DNA of 64,000 nucleotides from Planctomyces sp. (GTDB taxonomy: Bacteria > Planctomycetota > Planctomycetia > Planctomycetales > Planctomycetaceae), in the NCBI GenBank assembly GCA_019636235.1, contig JAHBXW010000001.1, positions 558,001 through 622,000 on the forward strand. Reading direction: 5' to 3'. A program made the position numbers and the translations under genes. This document shows, piece by piece, positions 26,578-37,089 of the stretch; positions within the stretch are counted from its first letter, which is position 1; every line of letters begins with the position of its first letter. The notes beneath the pieces are model-generated. The model did not search any database, was not told the DNA's origin, and was given only the letters and a program-made list of their open reading frames with translations.

Positions 26578-27471
26578 GTGTCGACGCCCGTCCAGTTCAC
26601 AACGCTGCTGCCGAACGAAGTCCTCGCGCGGGTGGAACGCATGCGGTTGTCGCCCGTGAAGCGGCTGACGAACCGGCAACGCGGCGAGCACCTGGCGGAG
26701 AAAGGCGGATCGAGCATCGACTTCGCGGATTTCCGCGATTACGTGGCCGGCGACGACCTGCGGCATGTCGACTGGAACATTTTCTCGCGGCTAAATCACC
26801 CGTACCTCAAGCTGTATGCGCATGAAGAGGACATGCACGCGGTGCTGATCCTCGACGGGTCGACCTCGATGGCGTTCGAGAACAAGTTCGAGCTGGGCCG
26901 TCAGCTCGCCGCGGCGCTGGGCGTGATGGGGCTGACGAACGTCGAACGCGTTTCCGTGTACGCCTGCAGCCGGTCCCCGGAGCCGACGCTCCTGCCTCCC
27001 TGCACCGGCCGGCAGGCCATGAAGAAGTTCTTCCGGTTTCTGGAGGATCTGGAACCGGGCGGCGAGATCACGATCGATGCGGCTGTCGAACTGGCGCTGC
27101 GCCGGCACCGGGGACGCGGGATTGCGATCCTGATTTCCGATTTCCTGACATTCGGCGACGTCACGCGGTCGTTCAACCTGCTGCACGCCGCCGGGCTGGA
27201 GATCTATGGCCTGCAGATCCTCGGCCCCAGCGAGCTGAATCCCGAATTGGCGGGGGATCTGCGAATGGTCGATTCAGAGAGTCAGCACACGCTGGACATC
27301 TCATCGATTGGCGAACTGCTGGGCATTTATCATGAGCACCGCCTCGCGCTGGAGAATCACCTGGCGGCGGAGTGCCGACGCCGCAACGGCCGTTTGTTGT
27401 CATTGTCGGCAGAGGAACCGTTAAAGGCGGTGCTGTTCGACAAGCTGCTCCGCCGCGGCTGGGTGAAGTGA
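26578..27471 (+). CDS. DUF58 protein with von Willebrand A-like domain
   Basis: Protein of 297 residues from a GTG start (a later ATG is at 26641). The DUF58 signature SSIDFADFRDYVAGDDLRHV is followed by the MIDAS motif DGSTSMAFEN, and the late vWA strand is GRGIAILISDF. It differs clearly from the DUF58 protein at 7221-8129 and is not a recent copy. DUF58 proteins normally partner with MoxR ATPases; none is adjacent. It is followed 48 bases later by moaE, with no obvious functional link. Confidence 0.87.
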   Translation: MSTPVQFTTLLPNEVLARVERMRLSPVKRLTNRQRGEHLAEKGGSSIDFADFRDYVAGDDLRHVDWNIFSRLNHPYLKLYAHEEDMHAVLILDGSTSMAFENKFELGRQLAAALGVMGLTNVERVSVYACSRSPEPTLLPPCTGRQAMKKFFRFLEDLEPGGEITIDAAVELALRRHRGRGIAILISDFLTFGDVTRSFNLLHAAGLEIYGLQILGPSELNPELAGDLRMVDSESQHTLDISSIGELLGIYHEHRLALENHLAAECRRRNGRLLSLSAEEPLKAVLFDKLLRRGWVK

Positions 27472-27519
27472 TTCGGGCATCAGGCGAGTGAGACTGACGA
27501 CGGGAGCGACGAGAACGGC

Positions 27520-27939
27520 ATGGCGGAGATTCGGGTGGAGTTGAGGCGGGAGCCGATCGACCATGCCGCACTGACGGAGTGGGTGCGATCCGACCAGGCG
27601 GGAGCGGTGGTGCTGTTCCTGGGGACGGTGCGCGAGCTGACGGACGGGCGTCGGACTGTGGCGCTCGATTACGAGGCCTATCCGGAGATGGCCCGGCGGT
27701 CGATGCAGGAGCTGGCGGAACAGGCGGCGGCGCGGTGGCCTGTGATCCGCGCGGGGCTGTCGCACCGGTTCGGCCGTCTGGAGCTGGGGGAAGTCAGCGT
27801 GGCCGTGGCGGTGAGTTGTCCGCATCGGGACCAGGCGTTCGAGGCCGGCCGGTTTCTGATCGACACGCTGAAGCAGGTCGTGCCGATCTGGAAGCAGGAG
27901 AACTGGTCGGACGGCACGCAGGAGTGGGTGCACTCCTGA
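27520..27939 (+). CDS. moaE: Molybdopterin synthase catalytic subunit
   Basis: Protein of 139 residues, the normal MoaE length. It inserts sulfur (supplied by MoaD thiocarboxylate) into cyclic pyranopterin monophosphate to make molybdopterin. Typical segments are GAVVLFLGTVRE, LDYEAYPEMA, HRFGRLELGEVSVAVAV, and the catalytic-lysine-containing end LIDTLKQVVPIWKQENW. No moaA, moaC or moaD gene is present in the window, so the rest of the pathway is encoded elsewhere. It converges with leuC. Confidence 0.95.
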   Translation: MAEIRVELRREPIDHAALTEWVRSDQAGAVVLFLGTVRELTDGRRTVALDYEAYPEMARRSMQELAEQAAARWPVIRAGLSHRFGRLELGEVSVAVAVSCPHRDQAFEAGRFLIDTLKQVVPIWKQENWSDGTQEWVHS

Positions 27940-27979
27940 GCGCGCCCGCGCGTCGACCGTCAGGCTGCCAGCAGCGGCG

Positions 27980-29386
<1,407 letters not shown>

Positions 29387-29833
29387 GGAGGATCGGCGCC
29401 GGGCCGGCGGCTCGGCATAAGGCTGTCGACAGATTGAGGGCCGAAGGCGTGGGCGGCGGCGCCGCGACGAAAGCGTGGCGAAGTCGGCGCGGCCAGCGTT
29501 CGGGCATCGGCCGGGAAACCCTCATTGTGGGATGTCGAGGGCGGACCGGCAAGACGCTGGGAGCCGCGGAACGCCGGGAATTGCCCGGGCCGGAGGAATT
29601 CGCTCGCGCAATTTCCGCCGGATTTGCGAGATCGCCGTCGGGCGGTCGCCGCCTCATCTTGACCGATTCCGCCCATCCTGAGAGATTTTGCCCGCACGCC
29701 AGCCGGCGACAGGACGCTCCGGCGGCATTTTCCACAGGTATCCAAACCCCATTCGGGGGCCAGGCCCAATCGGAGCATGTTGGCCGCTCTCGCGGCCGGG
29801 TCGCGTCCGGCTCAGCAAAGGAGTGCTTTCGCC
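29387..29833. other. Divergent intergenic region between leuC and skp, 447 bases
   Basis: No supported gene. It should contain both promoters. A small perfect hairpin (GGCCGC-TCTC-GCGGCC, 29782-29797) lies 36 bases before the skp start. No clear attenuator, T-box or riboswitch was recognised upstream of leuC. Confidence 0.55.
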
Positions 29834-30496
29834 GTGAAGAAGCTCATCGTCTGTTCCGCCGCATTCGCCCTCGCGGCCGGCGTCTTTCTGTCGCAGCGCG
29901 ACGTGCTCGGTCAGGCCGCCAGCGGCGCCAAGCCGGCCTCGCCGCACCAGGTCGGCCTGATCGACATGGCCTACGTGTTCAAGAACTATGACAAGTTCAA
30001 GGCCTCGACCGAGCAGCTCCAGGCGGACATCAAGGCCGCCGACGACCAGGCCAAGGCGATGGTCGAAGGCATGAAGCAACTCCAGGAGCGGCTGGGCAGC
30101 CTGCAGAAGGGATCCCCGGACCACAAGAAGGCCGAAGAGGCCATCATCACCGCCCAGACGAAGCTCGAGACGTTCCGCAAGACGTCGCAGCTCGATTTCC
30201 TGCGGCGCGAGGCGGACGTCTACAAGACGGTATACCTCGAAGTGCAGAAGACCGTTGAGCAGTACGCCCGCGCGTACAACTACACGCTCATCATGCGGTT
30301 CAACCGGGCCCCGGTTGAGGATGCCGACAATCCCCAGGAAATCATCCAGAGCATGAACCGCCAGGTCGTGTTCTACCGCGGAGAGGACGACCTGACCGAC
30401 CCGATTCTGAAGTACCTGAACGAGAAGTTCACGACGGGCGGAACGCGTGCCGCGCAACCCCGCACGGCCAACGGCGGCAATCAGCCCCGGAACTGA
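29834..30496 (+). CDS. OmpH/Skp family periplasmic chaperone
   Basis: Protein of 220 residues from a GTG preceded by AAAGGAG. A signal peptide covers about residues 1-25 (LIVCSAAFALAAGVFLSQRD). The mature part begins VGLIDMAYVFKNYDKF, the usual OmpH/Skp opening, then has long charged coiled-coil arms (residues about 55-135), and ends in an Asn/Gly-rich tail. Skp-type chaperones carry unfolded outer-membrane proteins through the periplasm. It precedes lpxC and lpxA, as skp often precedes lpx genes in Gram-negative bacteria, but a strong terminator separates it from lpxC. Confidence 0.9.
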   Translation: MKKLIVCSAAFALAAGVFLSQRDVLGQAASGAKPASPHQVGLIDMAYVFKNYDKFKASTEQLQADIKAADDQAKAMVEGMKQLQERLGSLQKGSPDHKKAEEAIITAQTKLETFRKTSQLDFLRREADVYKTVYLEVQKTVEQYARAYNYTLIMRFNRAPVEDADNPQEIIQSMNRQVVFYRGEDDLTDPILKYLNEKFTTGGTRAAQPRTANGGNQPRN

Positions 30497-30529
30497 TTCC
30501 CACTTCGATTTGCGGCCAATGCTCCCGAA

Positions 30530-30570
30530 CACGGATGGACGGCCGTTCCGTCCATCCGTGTGTTGTTTTT
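30530..30570 (+). terminator. Rho-independent terminator after skp
   Basis: A perfect 13-base stem (CACGGATGGACGG / CCGTCCATCCGTG) with a CCGTT loop, then TGTTGTTTTT. It would end the skp transcript, making lpxC start its own unit. Confidence 0.93.
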
Positions 30571-30669
30571 GATTCCCTGACTGCGTGCAGACCGACTGCC
30601 GGGCGCCCGACGCCCACTGGCCTCCCCGGTCCCGGCATCCGGCTGACCTGAAGATTGAGGTCGAGAGAC

Positions 30670-31548
30670 ATGGATGTCGCTCGCCAGCGGACGATCGCCC
30701 AGCCGGCGGAAGTCACCGGCTTTGGACTGTTCCACGGGCAGGATTGCCGCCTGACGTTTCGCCCGGCGCCTCCCGGACACGGCCTGGCCTTCCGCCGCGC
30801 CGACCTGCCCGGCTCGCCGGTCGTGCCTGCCACGATCGAGCATCTGCAGCCCGCGCCGCGCCGCACCGTTCTCGCTCAGGGCGGCGCTCAGGTGGAGACC
30901 GTCGAGCACGTGCTGGCCGCCCTGGCTGGCCTGTGGATCGACAACTGCCTGGTCGAACTGACCGCTGTCGAACCGCCGATCGGCGACGGCTCCTCGCTGG
31001 CGTTCGTCGAGGCGCTGCGTACGGCGGGCGTCGTCGAGCAGCCCGCTCCGGCGAACATCGCGAAAGTCGACGTTTCATTCCGCTCCGGCGATCCCCTTTC
31101 GCAGATTCAGATCGACGCGGAGCCCGCCGACGGGCTGGAAGTCCGCTACGACCTCGACTACGGCAGCCCGCTGATTCCCCCGCAGAGCGTCGCCTGCACC
31201 GTGACGCCGCAGCGATTCATGGGCGAAATCGCGTTCGCCCGGACGTTCATCCTGGATTCCGAGGTGGACGGTCTGAAAGCGCTGGGCTTCGGTCGGCGGG
31301 TGACGACGGACAACCTGCTGGTGATCGGTCCCCGCGGACCGCTGGGAAACGTCTTCCGCAGCCCTGACGAATGCGCCCGCCACAAGCTGCTGGACGCCAT
31401 CGGCGATTGGGCGCTGTGCGGCGCGCGAGTTCAGGGGCGGTTTCATGCTGTGCGCTCCGGCCATTCCCAGAACCACGAACTGGCCGCCCGACTGCGGAGC
31501 GTCGCGGCCTCCCGGCGGTCGGGAACGGCGTCCCCGTTTGCCGCCTGA
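30670..31548 (+). CDS. lpxC: UDP-3-O-acyl-N-acetylglucosamine deacetylase
   Basis: Protein of 292 residues. It performs the committed, zinc-dependent deacetylation step of lipid A synthesis. Active-site features are all present: VETVEHVLAAL (Glu and first zinc His), ARHKLLDAIGD (second His and Asp of the zinc site) and SGHSQNHELA (catalytic His). LpxC is a single-domain protein here, not fused to FabZ. The ATG at 30670 follows a GAGG-containing leader; an in-frame TTG 15 bases earlier is less likely. It is followed 40 bases later by lpxA, and the pair is probably one transcript with the Gfo/Idh gene. Confidence 0.95.
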   Translation: MDVARQRTIAQPAEVTGFGLFHGQDCRLTFRPAPPGHGLAFRRADLPGSPVVPATIEHLQPAPRRTVLAQGGAQVETVEHVLAALAGLWIDNCLVELTAVEPPIGDGSSLAFVEALRTAGVVEQPAPANIAKVDVSFRSGDPLSQIQIDAEPADGLEVRYDLDYGSPLIPPQSVACTVTPQRFMGEIAFARTFILDSEVDGLKALGFGRRVTTDNLLVIGPRGPLGNVFRSPDECARHKLLDAIGDWALCGARVQGRFHAVRSGHSQNHELAARLRSVAASRRSGTASPFAA

Positions 31549-31588
31549 ACGTGTCCCCTCAAACGCCCTTTCCGGAAAGCGATGGTTC

Positions 31589-32431
31589 ATGCCGACGAAG
31601 ATTTCCCGGTTCGCTGACGTGCATTCGGACGCCCGCATTGGCGAGGACGTCCAGATCGGCCCGTTCTGCGTCGTGGGAAAGAACGTCAGCGTCGGAGAAG
31701 GTTGCGTGCTGCACAGCCACGTGGTCCTCATTGGCCGGACGACGATCGGACGACACAACGTGTTCCACCCGAACTGCGTGATCGGCGGCGAACCGCAGGA
31801 CAAGTCCTACGTCAACGGCGAGACTGAAGTGCGGATCGGCGATCGGAACCAGTTTCGGGAAGGAGTGACGGTCAACCGCGGCGCGGAGAAAGAGGATGGC
31901 GCGACGCGGATCGGCAGCCGCAACCTGCTGATGGCCAATGCGCATGTCGCCCACAACTGCCGGATCGATGACGACGCGATTCTGGTGAACGGCGTGCTGC
32001 TGGGCGGCCATGTGCACGTCCAGGACCGGGCGATCATCTCGGGGAACTCGGTGGTGCACCATTTCTCAACGATCGGCACGCTGGCGTTCGTGTCAGGTGG
32101 CTGCCGAGTCCCGTTCGACATTCCGCCTTACATGCTGTCGGCCGGCAGCGACAATCCCGAGATCAAGACGGTCAATCTGATCGGCATGCGGCGCGCCGGC
32201 ATCCCGGCGCGAGGCATCGACGTCATCAAGACGGCCTACCGGCGCGTCTTTCGCGACCATTGCTCGATCTTCGACGTCCGGCAGGAGCTGACCCGCATGG
32301 CCGACGGCGATTCGCCGCCGGAGCTGGCCGTGTTCCTGGACTTCATCGAGCGGCAGCGAAACGGGCGGTTCGGCCGTCAGCGGGAGGGGAGCCGCGGCGA
32401 TTCGTCGACTGGCGATTCGCGCGCCGCCTGA
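31589..32431 (+). CDS. lpxA: UDP-N-acetylglucosamine acyltransferase
   Basis: Protein of 280 residues made of left-handed beta-helix hexapeptide repeats followed by a helical C-terminus. It catalyses the first step of lipid A synthesis, adding an R-3-hydroxyacyl chain from acyl carrier protein. The catalytic His lies in NAHVAHNC and the VHHF and PPYMLSAGSDNPEIKTVNLI segments are typical. Aligning SGNSVVHHF onwards with the E. coli enzyme gives a Gly at the position of the acyl-length ruler Gly173, which would suit a long chain (inference). A 25-residue Arg/Ser-rich tail is extra. A longer upstream frame overlaps lpxC and was not used. Confidence 0.95.
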   Translation: MPTKISRFADVHSDARIGEDVQIGPFCVVGKNVSVGEGCVLHSHVVLIGRTTIGRHNVFHPNCVIGGEPQDKSYVNGETEVRIGDRNQFREGVTVNRGAEKEDGATRIGSRNLLMANAHVAHNCRIDDDAILVNGVLLGGHVHVQDRAIISGNSVVHHFSTIGTLAFVSGGCRVPFDIPPYMLSAGSDNPEIKTVNLIGMRRAGIPARGIDVIKTAYRRVFRDHCSIFDVRQELTRMADGDSPPELAVFLDFIERQRNGRFGRQREGSRGDSSTGDSRAA

Positions 32432-32532
32432 AAGGCGCCGCACGGCAACGTTGCCAGCGGAATTGGAAACAGATCGAAACGCGGACAGTGCAGCCACAGT
32501 GACGCATGGACACGACGTCGGGGGAGTGCGGG

Positions 32533-33576
32533 ATGGAACCGTTGCGAATGGCGGTCGTGGGGGTCGGGGCGCTGGGGCGGCATCATGCCCGCATCCTGTC
32601 GCAGATGTCGGACGTGCAACTGGTCGGCGTGGCCGACTCCAATGAAACGCAGGGCCGCGCCGTCGCCGACAGTTGCGGCAGCGAATGGACGCCCGATTAC
32701 CGGACGCTGCTGGGCCGGGTCGATGCCGCGTCGATCGTCGTTCCCACGGGCATGCATTTCGCTGTCGCGGCGGACTTCCTGCGGCGGAGCATTCCGGTTC
32801 TCGTTGAGAAGCCCCTCGCGGCGACGGTCGAGGAAGGCCGTACGCTGGTGCGGCTGGCGGCCGAGCATCGCGTGCCGGTCCAGGTCGGCCACATTGAACG
32901 CTTCAATCCCGCGTTCGAGGCGCTCGAGCGGCAGGTCCGCGCGCCGCGGTATCTGCGTGCGGAACGGCTCAGCCCGTATGCGTTCCGTTCAATGGACATC
33001 AGCGCGGTGTTCGACCTGATGATCCATGACATCGAACTCTGTTTGCACCTGGCCGGTTGCGGAGTGGAGCGAGTCGAGGCGCTGGGCGCGTCGCTCGTGG
33101 GCGGGTTGGAAGATGGCGTGCAGGCGCGGCTCGTCTTCGAGAACGGCTGCGTCGCCGATCTCTCCGCCCTGCGGGTCTGTCCGTTCTTCCGCCGGACGCT
33201 GCTGGCCTGGTCCGACGACGGCTGCGCTTACGCCGACCTGCACGAACGCAAAGTCTGGACCTGCGAACCAGGCGAGCGATTGCGGGCGGGCGAAAGCCCC
33301 TACGAACTTGCACAACAGCCCGGCGCGGACATCACGGCGCTCAAGGCCGAGATGTTCGGCGAGTTCTTCCAAGTCGGCCAGCCGGAGGTCGCCGAGGGGG
33401 TCGATGCGCTGACCGCCGAGCTGACGGACTTCATCGGCTCAGTGCGGACCGGGCGGGCGCCCCGCGTCGACGGACGCTCGGGCCTCGCGGCGCTCGAAGT
33501 CGCCAGCCGGGTCGAGGCCGCGGTCAGGGCAGGTCAGCGGACCCGCTTGCGAATCGCTCGTCCGGACGCCGCGTAA
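32533..33576 (+). CDS. Gfo/Idh/MocA family oxidoreductase, possible GnnA-like UDP-GlcNAc dehydrogenase
   Basis: Protein of 347 residues starting after GGGGGAG. The NAD(P)-binding motif VGVGALGRHHARIL is at the N-terminus, EKPLA follows, and the C-terminal domain has VGHIERFNPAF. Dehydrogenases of this family encoded next to lpxA (GnnA in Acidithiobacillus ferrooxidans and Leptospira) oxidise UDP-GlcNAc at C3, and GnnB then aminates it so that LpxA makes an amide-linked lipid A. The gene is 101 bases after lpxA on the same strand. No GnnB-type aminotransferase is nearby, so the role is inferred. An upstream ATG at 32506 lacks a ribosome site. Confidence 0.88.
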   Translation: MEPLRMAVVGVGALGRHHARILSQMSDVQLVGVADSNETQGRAVADSCGSEWTPDYRTLLGRVDAASIVVPTGMHFAVAADFLRRSIPVLVEKPLAATVEEGRTLVRLAAEHRVPVQVGHIERFNPAFEALERQVRAPRYLRAERLSPYAFRSMDISAVFDLMIHDIELCLHLAGCGVERVEALGASLVGGLEDGVQARLVFENGCVADLSALRVCPFFRRTLLAWSDDGCAYADLHERKVWTCEPGERLRAGESPYELAQQPGADITALKAEMFGEFFQVGQPEVAEGVDALTAELTDFIGSVRTGRAPRVDGRSGLAALEVASRVEAAVRAGQRTRLRIARPDAA

Positions 33577-33735
33577 TGCTCGTAACGGGGCCGGCCGCCA
33601 GCGGCGTTTGCAAACCGCGCCGACACGTGATCTGATTCCGCCCCTTTGACGTGATGAAATCCTGCTCAGGATTCGGATTCCATTGCGCCAGGGCTGCGTA
33701 GAATCTCCCGCGAGCCGAGACATCCTGAGCGGGGC

Positions 33736-34356
33736 ATGGTCACGCACGAAATGCAGGACGCGGAATACACCCGCAGCGCCATCATGGTCGCGCTGCGCGA
33801 GGCGACCCGAACGCGACATGACGCCGTTGAGGCGGCTGTCGATTTGACCGGCCGGCCGCTGACGATGGGCCGATATCGGCGGCTGTTGCGGGCCTTTCTG
33901 GGGTTCTACGACCCGCTGGAGGCCCGGCTGTCCGCACTTCCCGATTGGAACCGGCTGGAACCCGCTCCGGGCCGGTTGGAGAAGTCGGACTGGCTGCGCC
34001 AAGACCTGCTGGCGCTGCACGATGCAGCGGTGTTTGAGGGGGAGATTGAGCGCTGTCAGGACCTGCCGGACGTCGCGGATTTCGGCTGCGCTGTCGGCAG
34101 TCTGTATGTCATGGAAGGAGCCACTTTAGGCGGCCGCATTGTGCTTCAGCACGTCCGGAATTCGCTCAACCTGAAGGGAGACAAGGGCTGTCGCTTCTTT
34201 ACCAGCTACGGCACGGCGGTTGCTCGGCGGTGGACCGAAACCTGTCGTTTTATCACGACGCATGCGGACTCCCCGGGAGCGGCGCCGCTGATCATCCGGG
34301 GAGCCTGCGACACCTTTGACTCACTCCATCGTTGGTTTCAGTCCCGATCCTTATGA
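33736..34356 (+). CDS. Biliverdin-producing heme oxygenase
   Basis: Protein of 206 residues of the bacteriophytochrome-associated (BphO-like) type. His28 in RTRHDAVE is the expected proximal heme ligand, and GSLYVMEGATLGGR is the conserved distal-helix segment. It opens heme to biliverdin IXalpha, iron and CO in the cytoplasm, using a reductant. Its stop codon overlaps the start of the phytochrome gene by four bases (ATGA), strong evidence of translational coupling: the enzyme makes the chromophore for the next protein. Confidence 0.93.
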   Translation: MVTHEMQDAEYTRSAIMVALREATRTRHDAVEAAVDLTGRPLTMGRYRRLLRAFLGFYDPLEARLSALPDWNRLEPAPGRLEKSDWLRQDLLALHDAAVFEGEIERCQDLPDVADFGCAVGSLYVMEGATLGGRIVLQHVRNSLNLKGDKGCRFFTSYGTAVARRWTETCRFITTHADSPGAAPLIIRGACDTFDSLHRWFQSRSL

Positions 34357-36638
34357 GCCCCCGACTTCGCGATCAAGCCGACGCACGCGCGCACGGCGGT
34401 CCGGACCTGAGTGGTTGCGAGCTCGAACCGATTCATGTGCCCTCCGCGGTTCAGCCGCACGGCGTCCTCCTGGCGCTGGACCCTGAATTGACCATCATTC
34501 AGGTCAGCGAAAACAGCGCCGTGCTGATCGGCGTCCCGACAGAGGAACTCCGCGGCCGCTCTCTGTCGACGCTGATCGACCCCCGAGCCAGCGGCCCGGT
34601 GCTGAATGCCGTTGCGAACCTGGCCGCAAGCGGCCAGCCATCCTACTTTCCCGGCGTGACGTTGCGGACCGGCCAGTCGGGCTGGGATGCGATCGCCCAC
34701 CGCACGCCGCAGGCGATCGTGTTCGAACTCGCGCCCGGCAACCTCGATGCGCCTGTGGCGACCAATGCTCAGTATCAACTCGTCCGCCATGCCATCGCCC
34801 GCCTGCGTTCGGCGGGATCGCTGCACGCGCTCTGCCGGTCGGCAGTCGAAGAAGTCCGGCGGATCACTGGCTTCGACCGGGTGATGGTCTATCGCTTCGA
34901 CGCGGACTGGAATGGCGAGGTGATCGCCGAGGAGACCGTCGACGGACTGAATTCCTGGCTGGGCCTGAACTACCCCGCTTCCGACATTCCGCCGCAGGCG
35001 CGGGAGCTGTACCGGAAGAACTGGCTGCGGCTGATCGCCGACGTCCGATACTCGCCGGCGCGGCTCGTGCCCGCACTGTGTCCGATCGACGGCCAGCCGC
35101 TCGACATGAGCCACAGCACGCTGCGCAGCGTATCGCCCGTGCATCTGCAGTATCTGAAGAACATGGACGTCGGCGCGTCGATGTCCGTATCAATCCTGAA
35201 GGGGGATCGTTTATGGGGGCTGATCGCCTGTCACCATCAAACTCCGCGCTACGTTCCCTACGAACTCTGCACGGCGTGCGAACTTCTGGGACAGATGTTC
35301 TCGACGGTGATCTCCAGCGTCGAAGATGCCGAGCATCGCGAGTACCGCACCCAGATAACGCAGGTCCAGGCTCAGCTCGGCGACTCGATGGAGCAGGAAC
35401 GGGACATCGCCAGGGCGTTGACGGAACGGCGCCCGAACCTGCTGGCGTATCTGAATGCGGACGGCGCGGCCGTCTGGCGGGAGGGGCATTACGAACTCGT
35501 GGGCCGCGGTCCAGAGGCCCGGGATGCCGAACGCATCGTGCGCTGGCTGTCGTCCGACATCGACTCTCCCATCTACCAGACGCATTCGTTGCCCCGGGCG
35601 TTGCCTGGCAGCGAGGCACACAAGGACGTCGCGTGCGGGTTGCTGGCGGCGCGGATCTCCCGAGAGCCGGACTTTTACCTGCTGTGGTTCCGGCCGGAGA
35701 TTCTGCAAACCGTCCAGTGGGCCGGCAACCCGGCGAAGGCGTTTGAACAGGTCGAGGTTCCGGACGCTCCGCCCCGGTTGTGCCCGCGCACGTCGTTTGA
35801 AATGTGGAAGCAGATTGTCGAACTCACCTCGCGGCCCTGGCTGCCTTTGGAGCTCGAGGCGGCCGAGTCGCTGCGCGTCGCCGTACTGAGCGCCGAACTG
35901 GCGAATCTGAACGCGGAACTCAACCGCAGCAATCGCGAACTCGATTCGTTCGCGCATGTGGCGTCGCACGACCTCAAGGAGCCGCTCCGGGGCATGCAGG
36001 CCTACGTGCATTACCTCGTCGAGGACTACGCGCCGCAACTCGAGGAGGAAGGCGTCCGCAAGCTGCACGTGCTGAAGCATCTCAGCCATCGCATGAGCAT
36101 GCTTATCGATTCGCTGCTGTACTTCTCGCGCGTCGGCCGCAGCGAGCTGAACCGCGAGCCCGTCAACCTGGACCAGGTGCTGCGGGAAACGGCGGAGACG
36201 CTGCGGATGCAGGCGGAGTGGGCGAACGTCGAGATACGGATCCCGCGGCCGTTGCCGACAGTCGTTTGCGACGGAATCCGCGCCGGCGAGGTGCTGCAGA
36301 ACCTGTTGTCGAACGCGATCAAGTACAACGACAGCCAGCAGAAGATCATTGAGGTTGGATACGCGGACGATCCGGCCGCGCTGGCGGGCTCTGGCGGCGT
36401 CGGTCCCGTGTTCTACGTGCGGGACAACGGCATCGGCATCGCCGGCAAGCACTCGCGGAAGGTGTTCGAGTTTTTCAAGCGGCTGCATGGGCGGGACAAG
36501 TACGGCGGCGGAACGGGCGCCGGGCTGGCGATCGTGAAAACGATCATCGAGCGGCACGGCGGCCGGATCTGGCTGGAGTCGACGCCGGGAGAGGGGACCA
36601 CGTTTTACTTCACACTTCGTCCCGAGGATGAGACATGA
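34353..36638 (+). CDS. Bacteriophytochrome sensor histidine kinase
   Basis: Protein of 761 residues: PAS, GAF, PHY, HisKA and HATPase. The biliverdin-attachment Cys22 precedes EPIHVPSAVQPHG. The GAF domain has PASDIP (Asp211), SPVHLQYLKNM (His264) and ACHHQTP (His294), equivalents of DrBphP Asp207, His260 and His290. The PHY tongue motif PRTSF is at 478-482. The kinase has phosphoacceptor His539 in ASHDLKEPL, then NLLSNAIKYND, DNGIGI and GTGAGLAIVK. It senses red/far-red light and phosphorylates a regulator. The ATG at 34353 overlaps the heme oxygenase stop. All chromophore and kinase residues expected of a functional protein are present. Confidence 0.97.
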   Translation: MSPRLRDQADARAHGGPDLSGCELEPIHVPSAVQPHGVLLALDPELTIIQVSENSAVLIGVPTEELRGRSLSTLIDPRASGPVLNAVANLAASGQPSYFPGVTLRTGQSGWDAIAHRTPQAIVFELAPGNLDAPVATNAQYQLVRHAIARLRSAGSLHALCRSAVEEVRRITGFDRVMVYRFDADWNGEVIAEETVDGLNSWLGLNYPASDIPPQARELYRKNWLRLIADVRYSPARLVPALCPIDGQPLDMSHSTLRSVSPVHLQYLKNMDVGASMSVSILKGDRLWGLIACHHQTPRYVPYELCTACELLGQMFSTVISSVEDAEHREYRTQITQVQAQLGDSMEQERDIARALTERRPNLLAYLNADGAAVWREGHYELVGRGPEARDAERIVRWLSSDIDSPIYQTHSLPRALPGSEAHKDVACGLLAARISREPDFYLLWFRPEILQTVQWAGNPAKAFEQVEVPDAPPRLCPRTSFEMWKQIVELTSRPWLPLELEAAESLRVAVLSAELANLNAELNRSNRELDSFAHVASHDLKEPLRGMQAYVHYLVEDYAPQLEEEGVRKLHVLKHLSHRMSMLIDSLLYFSRVGRSELNREPVNLDQVLRETAETLRMQAEWANVEIRIPRPLPTVVCDGIRAGEVLQNLLSNAIKYNDSQQKIIEVGYADDPAALAGSGGVGPVFYVRDNGIGIAGKHSRKVFEFFKRLHGRDKYGGGTGAGLAIVKTIIERHGGRIWLESTPGEGTTFYFTLRPEDET

Positions 36639-37084
36639 CCACGCGCACGATTCATCCGATTCTGATCGTCGAGGACTGCCCCGAGGATCACGAAGCGATG
36701 ACGCGCTCGCTGCGCGAGGCCGGCCTGGCGAATCCGATTTTCGTCTGCGACGACGGCGATTCGGCGCTCAACTACCTGTACCGCCGCGGCAAGTTCGCGG
36801 CGCCCGAGTCTGCGCCCCGCCCGGGGCTGATCCTGCTGGACCTCACGCTGCCGGCCACCGACGGCCGCGAGGTGCTCCGGGAGATCAAATCCGATCCCGA
36901 ACTGAAGGGCATTCCGGTCGTCGTCATGACGTCTTCGTTCGATCTCCGGGACGTCGAGGATTGCTATCTGGCCGGGGCCAACAGCTATGTCACCAAGCCA
37001 GTCGATCTGGACGGACTGGTCCAGGCGGTCAAACGCCTCAAGGAATTCTGGTTTGGAATTGTCGTCCTGCCCCGCGCCAACTGA
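36635..37084 (+). CDS. Rcp1-like single-domain response regulator
   Basis: Protein of 149 residues, one receiver domain without an output domain. The acidic pocket is VEDCPEDHE, the phosphoacceptor Asp69 lies in LLDLTLP, the Thr/Ser switch is in MTSSFD, and the Lys is in VTKPVD. Single-domain regulators of this type (Rcp1) are the known partners of cyanobacterial and bacterial phytochromes. It overlaps the phytochrome gene by four bases (ATGA), so the pair is coupled. Confidence 0.95.
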   Translation: MTTRTIHPILIVEDCPEDHEAMTRSLREAGLANPIFVCDDGDSALNYLYRRGKFAAPESAPRPGLILLDLTLPATDGREVLREIKSDPELKGIPVVVMTSSFDLRDVEDCYLAGANSYVTKPVDLDGLVQAVKRLKEFWFGIVVLPRAN

Positions 37085-37089
37085 TCGTC

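Noticed and set aside
29677-29684. CTCTCAGG on the minus strand upstream of leuC, resembling the end of a glycine riboswitch
   Set aside because: The rest of the glycine aptamer (the GCCGAAGG core and the AAAAGGAC end) is missing, and a leucine gene would not be expected to respond to glycine.
31445-31588. Extended start for lpxA within lpxC
   Set aside because: The extra 48 residues are a shadow of lpxC; MPTKISRF matches the normal LpxA start.
36628-37089. An in-frame extension of the hybrid kinase gene to 36628
   Set aside because: It overlaps the response regulator in another frame and has no receiver sequence; the ATG at 37090 fits the receiver start exactly.
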